Positions 1-5,931 are shown, counted from the first letter of the stretch. The stretch: DNA of 8,652 nt from Nitrosopumilus sp. UBA526 (GCA_002506665.1 DAXZ01000018.1:2922-11573); one strand, 5' to 3'. Numbers and translations: made by a program. The notes: generated by a model from the letters alone, not told the origin.

Positions 1-192
1 CTGATATACATTTTAGACTATACGTCAGTCTATCAGGGTGCTTGGCTTGTAAGTACAGGACAACACGCTAGAGAAATGGGATACAGTGTATATGATAAAG
101 ATGGCAATTGGAACAAAGATGTGCCTGATGTTGATCTAAACTATTATAAAAAAGAGTATGGTAAACTAGGCAAGGTAATAATACTTGGATGA
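1..192 (+). CDS. 3' end of an unrecognised protein gene (partial)
   Basis: Frame 1 is open from the first base to a TGA at 190-192, giving 63 residues; the start lies outside the window. The peptide begins LIYILDYTSVYQGAW and ends KLGKVIILG. It is rich in Tyr, Asp, Gly and Lys and has no visible membrane segment or motif that I recognise. Its amino-acid make-up looks like real protein rather than chance translation, and the AT-rich codon use matches the methylase cassette downstream. A 51-residue ORF starts in another frame over its last codons, as expected for coupled genes. The function is unknown, and the fragment is too short to assign a family. Confidence 0.55.
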   Translation: MIYILDYTSVYQGAWLVSTGQHAREMGYSVYDKDGNWNKDVPDVDLNYYKKEYGKLGKVIILG

Positions 193-340
193 CGTAAAAT
201 TACGAGCCAATATAATATTGGCTAAGGATCAGATAAAAGTGCATAAAGGCAACGTAGGATTTGCTAAAGGTTCTATGTTGAGATGGTGTAATTTAACTAA
301 AAAAGAATGTGACTATGTGTTTGCACATCTAGATGATTAA
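185..340 (+). CDS. Small hypothetical protein, 51 aa, TTG start
   Basis: A TTG at 185 opens a 51-codon ORF ending in TAA at 338-340. It overlaps the stop of the preceding partial gene by 8 bases. An AAGGT sequence about 10 bases ahead of the TTG could serve as a ribosome binding site. The product starts MDDVKLRANIILAKDQIK and ends in an acidic tail. It has two Cys near the C terminus (WCNLTKKEC), too few for a classical zinc site. The composition is mixed and protein-like, with no membrane segment. I do not recognise a family. The overlap suggests translation coupled to the upstream gene, but the ORF is short and could be chance. Confidence 0.4.
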   Translation: MDDVKLRANIILAKDQIKVHKGNVGFAKGSMLRWCNLTKKECDYVFAHLDD

Positions 341-368
341 ATCTTTATAAAATAATGTTGCTCATCCC

Positions 369-480
369 GGCCGTCATTTTTCATAAAGACCTTGCGGTAT
401 ACATCTCGTTGTGTCTGACGTGATTTCACTTTGTCTGTCATATCTTGTTATAGTTCTAGGTATAATTAAGAGTTATTTTA
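369..480 (+). repeat. Direct repeat copy A flanking the R-M cassette
   Basis: The last 43 bases (438-480) match 3829-3871 at 38 of 43 positions with no gap. Upstream of that core the match continues more weakly, with small indels: a GGCC followed by a T-run and CAT, then TATACA-CTC, at matching distances (GGCC to core is 69 bases here and 66 in the other copy). The core holds an inverted repeat, 450-457 and 469-476, with an 11-base spacer; its right arm differs from perfect complementarity at two positions that still pair as G-U in RNA. The repeat probably belongs to an intergenic family of this genome. Confidence 0.65.
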
Positions 481-641
481 CGTGATTCTGTGGCATCTTT
501 GAGGAGTAAAATATAGGTATGAATCTATAATGTTACAAAAACTAATTGTGTGTACTGTCATACCATAAGGAGATATTTGGTAACCTGTAGAACGTCTTCA
601 CAATATAGGATGGGCGCAATTCAACATTTTCGGTGAGATGG

Positions 642-680
642 CCAAGTATGTGTGAGTTGGGAGGTAAACACATACAAAGG
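642..680 (+). other. Stem-loop with GGGAGG in the loop
   Basis: GTATGTGT at 646-653 is perfectly complementary to ACACATAC at 668-675, with a 14-base loop. The outer CC (642-643) and GG (679-680) can extend the stem across a small internal loop. The loop carries GGGAGGT, which matches the archaeal Shine-Dalgarno consensus, but no ATG, GTG or TTG start follows at a usable distance. It is the first of two similar hairpins; its role is unknown. Confidence 0.45.
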
Positions 681-685
681 AAAAA

Positions 686-717
686 ATATATCTGTAATTA
701 GAGGAGAATAGATATAT
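686..717 (+). other. Second stem-loop with GAGGAG in the loop
   Basis: ATATATCT at 686-693 pairs with AGATATAT at 710-717 around a 16-base loop that contains GAGGAG (701-706). Just after the stem comes CTGTTTTAA, so an intrinsic terminator for RNA coming from upstream is one reading. In AT-rich DNA an 8-base AT-rich stem could also be chance. Confidence 0.35.
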
Positions 718-721
718 CTGT

Positions 722-731
722 TTTAATAAAT
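722..731 (+). promoter_or_regulatory. Possible TATA box of the methylase cassette
   Basis: TTTAATAAAT at 722-731 resembles an archaeal TATA box. Its centre lies about 24-25 bases ahead of an ATG at 751, the spacing seen at other leaderless genes in this window. It is about 56 bases ahead of the ATG at 783 that now opens the methylase frame. This is part of the reason to suspect that 751 was the original start. Confidence 0.4.
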
Positions 732-782
732 AAAAAAAAGACAATAATCGATGATCAGTTTGAATTAAGAAACAGGCGATAC

Positions 783-1763
783 ATGGGAAATAAAAATAAA
801 TTACTCCCATTTATCAAAAAAATAATATATGAAAACTGTGGTGATGTGATTGATTCATTTTGTGATTTGTTTGCAGGTACCGGTTCAGTCAGTCAGGCAT
901 TCAATAATAAGCATACTAAGATTATATCAAATGATCAGTTGATCAGTAATTACTTTCCACTATGCACATTTCTGTTAAACAATGATTCAGATATTACCAA
1001 TGTACAAGAGAAAATCAAATATTTGAATTCGTTAAAACCAAAGGCAAATAATTATTTTTCTTTACGGTATGGTGGAACTTTTTACACTTTGGATAATGCA
1101 AAGAAAATTGGATTGATTAGAAACGCCATTGATAAAATATCTGATAGTCATTCTGAAAAACAGATACTAGTAACATCTTTAATGTATGCAATGGACAAAA
1201 TAGCTAACACCGTAGGTCATTATGATGCATACAGAAAATCAATGAATTATACAAAGCCAATAAAACTAAGATTACCAAAACTTGAAAAAAAAGTCATCAA
1301 TCACAATAATGTGATATTGAACGAAGACGCAAACACTGCAGTTAAAAAAGTCAAATCAGACGTATTATATCTAGATCCACCTTACAATTCGAGGCATTAT
1401 TGTGATGCATATCATCTATTAGAGAATGTTGCAATATGGAAAAAGTTACCAACTTTTGGAAAGGCAGAAAAAATAGACAGAAAACATATCAAAAGTAGAT
1501 ATTGTTTCAAAGACGCCTCTATTGTATTTGAAGAACTCATAATGAATGCAAAAGCAAAGCATATTTTTTTATCATATAACAGCACAAGAAATTCAAGGCA
1601 TGGAAGATCTAATTCAAAGATAAGTGACTATGCAATTAAGAAAATTCTAACCAAAAAAGGAAAATTGAGAATATTTGAAACGTCACATCCAGAATTCACT
1701 ACAGGTAAAAGTGTGTCCAATTCTGAACATGTTGAGAGATTGTTTTATTGTAAAGTGATGTGA
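783..1763 (+). CDS. Adenine-specific DNA methylase, D12 class (M1 of the R-M cassette)
   Basis: The product transfers a methyl group from S-adenosylmethionine to N6 of adenine in a specific DNA sequence, protecting the host from its partner nuclease. The 326 residues show the D12/alpha-class order: GNKNKLLPFI at 2-11, the SAM-binding motif DLFAGTGSVS at 28-37, and the catalytic motif DPPYN at 198-202, followed by SRHYCDAYHLLEN. The ATG at 783 is the first usable start, yet it lies inside the family's N-terminal motif. The in-frame codons just upstream read RNRRY, completing the usual RYxGNK pattern, with no ATG, GTG or TTG between them and the stop at 699-701. The true start was probably at 751 in another frame (see findings). 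The restriction gene begins 4 bases after its TGA. GC is low (17 of 60 bases at 1021-1080). The class is clear; the target sequence is not known. Confidence 0.9.
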   Translation: MGNKNKLLPFIKKIIYENCGDVIDSFCDLFAGTGSVSQAFNNKHTKIISNDQLISNYFPLCTFLLNNDSDITNVQEKIKYLNSLKPKANNYFSLRYGGTFYTLDNAKKIGLIRNAIDKISDSHSEKQILVTSLMYAMDKIANTVGHYDAYRKSMNYTKPIKLRLPKLEKKVINHNNVILNEDANTAVKKVKSDVLYLDPPYNSRHYCDAYHLLENVAIWKKLPTFGKAEKIDRKHIKSRYCFKDASIVFEELIMNAKAKHIFLSYNSTRNSRHGRSNSKISDYAIKKILTKKGKLRIFETSHPEFTTGKSVSNSEHVERLFYCKVM

Positions 1764-1767
1764 TTTT

Positions 1768-2025
1768 TTGCGAAAACCTTGGTCAATATCTACAACAGTT
1801 CGTAGTCCTGCAAGAATAGTATCTTTTTTGCAAACTCTAGAAAAGATGAAAGAGATAGTTTTTGATAATGAAAATCAACAATGTTTTCAAATTTTGCTTA
1901 TTCAGAACAAACTCTATACTCCATACAATCTTACAGATGATGAAAAAAAATATAAGAATAATAAATCAGTCGAAAATAAAAATACCGGAAAAACCAGATC
2001 TAGCAAATATGACCATAAGAAATAA
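1768..2025 (+). pseudogene. AlwI-family restriction endonuclease, N-terminal fragment (frameshifted)
   Basis: A TTG start at 1768, 4 bases after the methylase stop, opens a frame whose first 50 or so residues have the typical beginning of AlwI-family type IIS nucleases: RKPWSISTTVRSPARI near the N terminus and FQILLIQNKLY around residues 40-50. After about residue 57 the translation becomes Lys/Asn-rich and ends at a TAA (2023-2025) after 85 residues, while nuclease-like sequence continues in the next frame. The switch can be placed at the A8 run at 1943-1950: removing one A joins the two frames into one ORF of about 318 residues, from 1768 to 2725. This is therefore the front part of one gene, broken by an indel, by a switchable A-tract or by a sequencing error. 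The family assignment is from remembered motifs. Confidence 0.7.
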
Positions 2026-2725
2026 AATTCAATTTTCAAAATTATATCTTTTGAAACTTCAAAAGATAAAACAATATTACGATATGAGTAGTCTTGAAAA
2101 TCTTTCAAATTGTATTAAAACACTAAAGAACATACACAAAACTGGAAACAAGTCAAGTCTAGAATTAGAAAAACAGGCCTCATTGGCACTCATGGCATTA
2201 AATGATGCAGAGGAGATAAAACCAAATTATCCAATGGGGGATGATGGAGAACCGACATTTACTGCACCCAGAGGAGTATCCGACATAGAATGCTACTATA
2301 ATGTATTTAATCTTGTGTGTGAGGTCACTCTACTAAAGAATAGGGCGCAATGGTACAATGAAGGTCAGTCAGTTATGAGACATTTACGTGAGTTTGAAGA
2401 AAAAAATCCAGATAAAACATCGTACTGTTTATTTATAGCACCCAAAATTCATATTGATACTACCAACACATTTTGGAATGCAATAAAATATGAATATCGT
2501 GGAAAACCTCAAAAAATAATACCTTTTACAATAGATCAATTCATCCATTTGTTAGATATTTTACATATATACCGAGACAAATATCAAAATGTATTTTCAC
2601 ATAATGAGTTGATAAAGTTGTACGATAGCATCATCAATCTTGTTAGGACGTCACCATCATCAGATGAATGGATTAAACAGATACCAAATCAAATAAAGAT
2701 GTGGGAACAATGGATTCTAAAATAA
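1862..2725 (+). CDS. AlwI-family type IIS restriction endonuclease, catalytic part (out of frame with its N terminus)
   Basis: This frame carries the nuclease domain. GEPTFTAPRG, then DIECYYNVFNLVCEVT (about residues 141-156) and RAQWYNEGQSVMRHL give the acidic metal-binding residues (Asp141, Glu143, Glu154) of the AlwI/BstNBI/PleI group, and YCLFIAPKIHIDTTNTFW follows. These enzymes cut double-stranded DNA a few bases to one side of an asymmetric site. The first 35 or so residues from the TTG at 1862 are a shadow of the N-terminal fragment's frame; believable protein begins near residue 36, and ATG at 2009 (residue 50) is a possible independent start. Even after joining the fragments, about 318 residues is well short of the roughly 500-600 I expect for the family. 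The middle region, including the winged-helix part thought to bind DNA, seems absent. Its end overlaps the second methylase start at 2710 by 16 bases. Confidence 0.75.
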   Translation: MIMKINNVFKFCLFRTNSILHTILQMMKKNIRIINQSKIKIPEKPDLANMTIRNKIQFSKLYLLKLQKIKQYYDMSSLENLSNCIKTLKNIHKTGNKSSLELEKQASLALMALNDAEEIKPNYPMGDDGEPTFTAPRGVSDIECYYNVFNLVCEVTLLKNRAQWYNEGQSVMRHLREFEEKNPDKTSYCLFIAPKIHIDTTNTFWNAIKYEYRGKPQKIIPFTIDQFIHLLDILHIYRDKYQNVFSHNELIKLYDSIINLVRTSPSSDEWIKQIPNQIKMWEQWILK

Positions 2726-3513
2726 ACAATCAGATAAAAATGAATCACCTATATCGTGGTGATTGTATTAGAGTGATGAAAAATAAGATGTTTCCGAATT
2801 CAATTGATCTTGTATTTGCAGATCCGCCGTATAATCTTTCAGGGAAAAATCTAACTCTGATTGGAAATAAGACCGGAGGGAATTTTTATAAAGTAAATGC
2901 AGACTGGGATAAGATGTCTGACGTGGATTATGACAAGTTTACAGATGAATGGATAAATTGTTGTTATAATCTGTTGAGAGACCGCGGCTCGATTTATATT
3001 TGCTGTACATTGCATAACATAAACAGCATACTCAGTTCACTTAAAAAATTAAAAATGAACGTAAAAAATATCATAACATGGTATAAGACAAATGCAATGC
3101 CAAATATAACAAAGCGCACATTTACACATTCTACAGAATTTATAATATATGCTACAAAAAATTCAAAATGGGTTTTTAATTACTATGATCTAAAAGAGAT
3201 AAATCCTGAAAGGCAGAAAAATGGAGATCTCAAACAGATGAGAGATGTTTGGTCTATACCAATAACACAAGGCAGGGAGAGATTAAAATTGGATAATAAA
3301 AAAGCATTACATCCTACTCAAAAGCCAGAAGAGCTTGTTAAAAGGATCATCATAGCTTCTTCAAACGAAAATGATTTGGTATTAGATCCATTTATTGGAA
3401 CTGGTACAACAGCTGTTATTGCAGAACGCTATAATCGAAATTGGATAGGCATTGAAAAAGACTCAAATTATAGAAAACATGCATTATCTCGTATCAAAAA
3501 TAATAGAATTTAA
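2710..3513 (+). CDS. Adenine-specific DNA methylase, beta class (M2 of the R-M cassette)
   Basis: This is a second SAM-dependent N6-adenine methylase, of the beta type in which the catalytic motif precedes the SAM-binding motif. From the ATG at 2710 the 267 residues show ADPPYNL at 37-43, the family signature HPTQKPEEL at 201-209, and DPFIGTGTT at 226-234, followed by WIGIEKD. Length and motif order are complete, so it is probably active. A GTG at 2701 is possible but adds little; ATG at 2740 (MNHLYRGDC) is also plausible, because many relatives start just before this HxGDC segment. It overlaps the end of the restriction gene, which points to one transcript. With the D12 methylase it probably protects the two strands of an asymmetric target. 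It could also be described as DpnA/MboIB-like; the target cannot be read from sequence. Confidence 0.9.
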   Translation: MDSKINNQIKMNHLYRGDCIRVMKNKMFPNSIDLVFADPPYNLSGKNLTLIGNKTGGNFYKVNADWDKMSDVDYDKFTDEWINCCYNLLRDRGSIYICCTLHNINSILSSLKKLKMNVKNIITWYKTNAMPNITKRTFTHSTEFIIYATKNSKWVFNYYDLKEINPERQKNGDLKQMRDVWSIPITQGRERLKLDNKKALHPTQKPEELVKRIIIASSNENDLVLDPFIGTGTTAVIAERYNRNWIGIEKDSNYRKHALSRIKNNRI

Positions 3514-3762
3514 TACCAACTTACAAATTCTAGATTTACCCATGTTGGATCAAATACCTTTAGAAAAGTTTCTAATCTTGTAAATCGTCACATCCAATCC
3601 TCAATAATACAAGACCCGTTTATGTTCAGTATTACATTCACATCTTATCGGTACATACTATCTAAGATTTGGGTATATGCTATATCATACTACTATGCCT
3701 AGGTTCTCATAATGTTTATGCAAACAATCTAGCCAATGTTTCCACGTCGGCCTCTCAGTCCA

Positions 3763-3871
3763 GGCCCTGTTTTTCCATGAATATCTTTTGTACTATACAC
3801 TCTTCATCACGTTTTCTTTCTTTTTCTATCATGTCTTGTTATAGTTCTGTGTATAATTAAGAACTATTTTA
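3763..3871 (+). repeat. Direct repeat copy B flanking the R-M cassette
   Basis: This copy faces the same way as copy A (369-480). The 43-base core at 3829-3871 is 88% identical to 438-480. It contains a perfect 8-base inverted repeat, ATAGTTCT at 3841-3848 and AGAACTAT at 3860-3867, with an 11-base spacer, followed by TTTTA. A terminator or protein-binding palindrome is possible. Confidence 0.65.
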
Positions 3872-3977
3872 TGCCCGCCCCTATTTTCTGCTCATATTAT
3901 CTGATTGCTGTATTGATTTACCTTTGTCTGCAACCCAAAGTTATATCCTAGTTGAATTTTTTCCGAATCTAGGAACG

Positions 3978-3984
3978 TATTTAT
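3978..3984 (+). promoter_or_regulatory. TATA box of the L32e-L19e operon
   Basis: TATTTAT is centred 27 bases ahead of the ATG at 4008. No Shine-Dalgarno sequence lies in between, which fits a leaderless transcript. The spacing helps choose 4008 as the start rather than an upstream in-frame codon. Confidence 0.5.
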
Positions 3985-4007
3985 GCCAAAATTCAAGAGT
4001 CAGTCTG

Positions 4008-4412
4008 ATGCCCATAAACAAAGACAAGATTGCAAAGAGACGGGAGGTTAAAGAGCACAAGCCAGATTTTGTCAGGCCAGAGAGTTGGCGTTATGTTAGA
4101 CTCGAGACCAATTGGAGAAAACCAAAAGGCATTGATCATCATCAGAGAAAACAAAAGAGCAGAGGACGTCCGGGCCTAGTCAAGATTGGATATGGCGGAC
4201 CCAGAGAAGCAAGAGGACTGCACCCTTCAGGATATACAGATAATTTAGTCCACAGCTTGGGTGATTTAGAAAAATTGGATCCAAAGAAAGACGGAGTCAG
4301 GTTTGGACACAGTGTTGGTACTAGAAAGAGAAAGGAGATTATCGTCAAAGCAATTGAAAACAAGTTCAAGATCTTTAATGCGAGAGTGAGTGCAAGTGGT
4401 AGTAAATCTTAG
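4008..4412 (+). CDS. rpl32e: Large-subunit ribosomal protein L32e
   Basis: This is an archaeal/eukaryotic-type protein of the 50S subunit that binds 23S rRNA. The 134 residues begin MPINKDKIAKRR. They contain the family's conserved stretches DFVRPESWRYVRLETNWRKP near residues 20-39, KSRGRPGLVKIGYGGP near 50-65, and RGLHPSGY near 69-76. The frame is open further upstream, to 3924, but that part does not resemble L32e, and the TATA box at 3978-3984 fits initiation at 4008. The C terminus overlaps the L19e start, so the two genes are probably translated together. GC is distinctly higher than in the R-M cassette, as expected for a core gene. Confidence 0.93.
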   Translation: MPINKDKIAKRREVKEHKPDFVRPESWRYVRLETNWRKPKGIDHHQRKQKSRGRPGLVKIGYGGPREARGLHPSGYTDNLVHSLGDLEKLDPKKDGVRFGHSVGTRKRKEIIVKAIENKFKIFNARVSASGSKS

Positions 4413-4851
4413 AGCTAAAAAGAGACTTGCCGCCAGAGTTACAGGCGTTGGGGTTCACAGAATAAGATTTGATGCAGATCATCTAGATGATATTGCAGAT
4501 GCAATCACACGACAAAACATTCGTAGTCTCATCACAGCAAACACAATTACGATAAAGTCATTTACAGGCACCTCAAGAGGTAGAGCACACCACAAAAAGG
4601 CTCAAAGGAACAAGAGAGGTACAACACAGGGCTCCAAACACGGAAGCAAAGGCGCGCGAGTAGGCAAGAAACAAGTCTATGTCGCCAAAGTCCGCTCACT
4701 GAGAAGACTGTTAAAGATTGCCAAAGACAGAAAAAACCTGACCAATCCAGAGTTCTGGGCCCTCTACAAAAAGGTCGGCGGAAACACGGTTAGAAACAAG
4801 GCACATCTCAGAACTTTGATGGATGAGATCAAGGAAAAACGAAAAGACTAA
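4390..4851 (+). CDS. rpl19e: Large-subunit ribosomal protein L19e
   Basis: This 50S-subunit protein has 153 residues, normal for L19e. NLRAKKRLAARVTGVGVHR opens the globular part. A basic middle section (RGRAHHKKAQRNKRGTTQGS, continuing to GKKQVY) and a Lys/Arg-rich helical tail are typical of the family. The GTG at 4390 overlaps L32e by 23 bases. A GTG at 4396 is an equal candidate, with GAGTGA six bases ahead of it as a ribosome binding site; the difference is two residues. Its TAA (4849-4851) overlaps the stop codon of ogt, which runs the other way. Confidence 0.93.
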   Translation: MQVVVNLRAKKRLAARVTGVGVHRIRFDADHLDDIADAITRQNIRSLITANTITIKSFTGTSRGRAHHKKAQRNKRGTTQGSKHGSKGARVGKKQVYVAKVRSLRRLLKIAKDRKNLTNPEFWALYKKVGGNTVRNKAHLRTLMDEIKEKRKD

Positions 4852-5147
4852 AACCGATAAATTTTATCTTTGAATTCCACAACTTTGTCATTTTGAATCT
4901 TGATTCCCTCATCACTTAGCATCTTTGCTTTCACATCTTTGCCAAAAGCATATCCTCCGAGCTTTCCACTAGACATTACAACCCTGTGACATGGAACTAT
5001 CACAGGATATGGATTCTGGTTCATTGCCTTACCTACTGCCCGCTGGCCGTCTTTTAGTCCGACTGCCTTTGCTAGTTCGCCATATGTGGTGATCTGGCCT
5101 TCCGGTACCTGGAGCAGCTTTTTGTAGATTTTTTGTTGAAGATTCAA
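4848..5147 (-). CDS. ogt: Methylated-DNA-protein cysteine S-methyltransferase (O6-alkylguanine repair)
   Basis: The protein takes the alkyl group from O6-alkylguanine in DNA onto its own cysteine in a single-use reaction. The 99 residues correspond to the DNA-binding/active-site domain only. TTYGELAKAVG (20-30) belongs to the helix-turn-helix, Arg36 in QRAVGKAMNQNP is the expected arginine finger, PCHRVV has the acceptor Cys at 53, and GGYAFG lies at 64-69. The Cys argues against an alkyltransferase-like protein, where Trp replaces it. The N-terminal domain of longer homologues is absent, as in other short versions. The TTG start overlaps the TGA of dtdA (TTGA at 5147-5144), so the two are translationally coupled. 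The name ogt is used in the general sense. Confidence 0.9.
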   Translation of the reverse strand: MNLQQKIYKKLLQVPEGQITTYGELAKAVGLKDGQRAVGKAMNQNPYPVIVPCHRVVMSSGKLGGYAFGKDVKAKMLSDEGIKIQNDKVVEFKDKIYRF

Positions 5148-5920
5148 AGTTTGATGACCTCAAGGGCTATAGTTTCAAGAAGATCAAGTACCCTCTGTTT
5201 GTGTGAACCAAGCCCGCGCCAGTCCAAGAGGGCAGTCTTGGCCAAAGTATTTTGTGCAAGAATGTGCAAAAACATCTCCTCATCAAGACAATCCAAGACA
5301 TGTTTTGGCATTACTGTTCCAAGGGCAAATCTTCCATCGAGCAGCTCAGTATTGAATTTTGAAGAATAGTGAGTCCCACCAAAACATATTGCCACAGGAT
5401 ACTTGGTGAGTGGTTGTGACATTGTCTGGTGTACAATGGCTGCCACAGAACTGCACAGGGTTTCATCATTCCATTGTTTTTCAGTCGTGCCGATCTCTAC
5501 AAATATGGACGGCTTGGTCAGTGCCGTAGGCCCATGATGAGTCGCCTCTATAGTAATCTCAAAGTCTGAAAACTGTGACTGGTTTTTTTTCAGAGTTTGC
5601 AGGTATGTTTTTTGAAAGTCTGGTTTTGGAATTGCAATCTGCCTGTCATTTCCGCCAAACCTTGCAGCGGCAAAGTTCCCGGTACTATGACAAGTCAGAG
5701 CCAGTGTGCCTGACTCGGCGGCATGTTTTGAGAGAAAGACAAATCCATCATAACCATACTTTTCTTCTAACCAATCAGCAGAGATTGCAGGTGTTGGAAT
5801 AATTACAAGATCGTAATATTTCCCATGAAAAGTATCACCATCCCGGGTCATCTCCTTTGAGAGATATTTTGCCATATTGTAACCTGCAGGGTCATCTCGA
5901 TACGCAACTAACAGTTCCAT
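5144..5920 (-). CDS. dtdA: D-aminoacyl-tRNA deacylase, archaeal type
   Basis: The enzyme frees D-amino acids from wrongly charged tRNA and is zinc-dependent in characterised archaeal relatives. From the ATG at 5920 the product has 258 residues and begins MELLVAYRDDPAGYNMAKYL. Family hallmarks are SKHAAESGTLALTCHSTGNF (64-83), EATHHGPT (125-132), VEIGTTEKQW (141-150), FGGTHYSSKF (180-189) and DWRGLGSHKQR (233-243). The frame is open 41 codons further upstream (to 6043), but that part overlaps secE on the other strand, is unlike the family and lies beyond the promoter, so 5920 is preferred. The gene is first in a dtdA-ogt unit, with a TATA-like sequence 24-31 bases ahead of the start. Confidence 0.92.
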   Translation of the reverse strand: MELLVAYRDDPAGYNMAKYLSKEMTRDGDTFHGKYYDLVIIPTPAISADWLEEKYGYDGFVFLSKHAAESGTLALTCHSTGNFAAARFGGNDRQIAIPKPDFQKTYLQTLKKNQSQFSDFEITIEATHHGPTALTKPSIFVEIGTTEKQWNDETLCSSVAAIVHQTMSQPLTKYPVAICFGGTHYSSKFNTELLDGRFALGTVMPKHVLDCLDEEMFLHILAQNTLAKTALLDWRGLGSHKQRVLDLLETIALEVIKL

Positions 5921-5931
5921 GAGATAAGAGA

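Larger units (their letters stand above)
341..782. other. Non-coding stretch ahead of the methylase cassette
   Basis: This 442-base AT-rich stretch holds no convincing gene on either strand; the open frame on the minus strand here translates to low-complexity Phe/Tyr/Leu sequence. It contains repeat copy A (369-480), a weak 7-base inverted repeat (GGTATGA at 516-522, TCATACC at 558-564), two tandem stem-loops (642-680 and 686-717) and a TATA-like run at 722-731. Confidence 0.6.
3514..4007. other. Non-coding stretch between the cassette and L32e
   Basis: These 494 bases hold no convincing gene. The methylase frame stays open for 62 codons after its stop (3514-3699, then TAG), but without a start or motif. 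The second repeat copy (3763-3871) with its perfect hairpin, a T-rich stretch and the L32e promoter complete the region. Confidence 0.55.

Noticed and set aside
516..564. Inverted repeat GGTATGA/TCATACC with a 35-base spacer
   Set aside because: Seven bases across a long spacer is expected by chance in a region of this size, and there is no supporting context.
341..782. tRNA or CRISPR array in the non-coding stretches
   Set aside because: No cloverleaf with a T-loop GTTCRA motif and no regularly spaced repeats are visible here or at 3514-4007.
598..810. 70-codon open frame on the minus strand opposite the stem-loops and methylase start
   Set aside because: The translation is low-complexity Phe/Tyr/Leu/Cys, overlaps the methylase start and has no family resemblance.
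752..945. Three TGATCA palindromes (752, 932, 940) near the first methylase start, as possible self-regulation by GATC methylation
   Set aside because: The target of the methylases is unknown, and GATC is too common across the window to make this cluster meaningful.
3514..3702. 62 further open codons after the second methylase's stop, in the same frame
   Set aside because: There is no start codon near the beginning, the methylase is already complete, and the peptide matches no motif I know. A chance open stretch is more likely than a lost C-terminal part.
3669..3860. 63-codon plus-strand open frame over repeat copy B
   Set aside because: The Ser-rich, mixed translation runs through the repeat and its hairpin, with no usable ribosome binding site or family signature.
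3914..3930. 17-base match (15 identical) between 421-437 and 3914-3930
   Set aside because: It lies outside the aligned part of the two flanking repeats and is short enough to be chance in AT-rich DNA.
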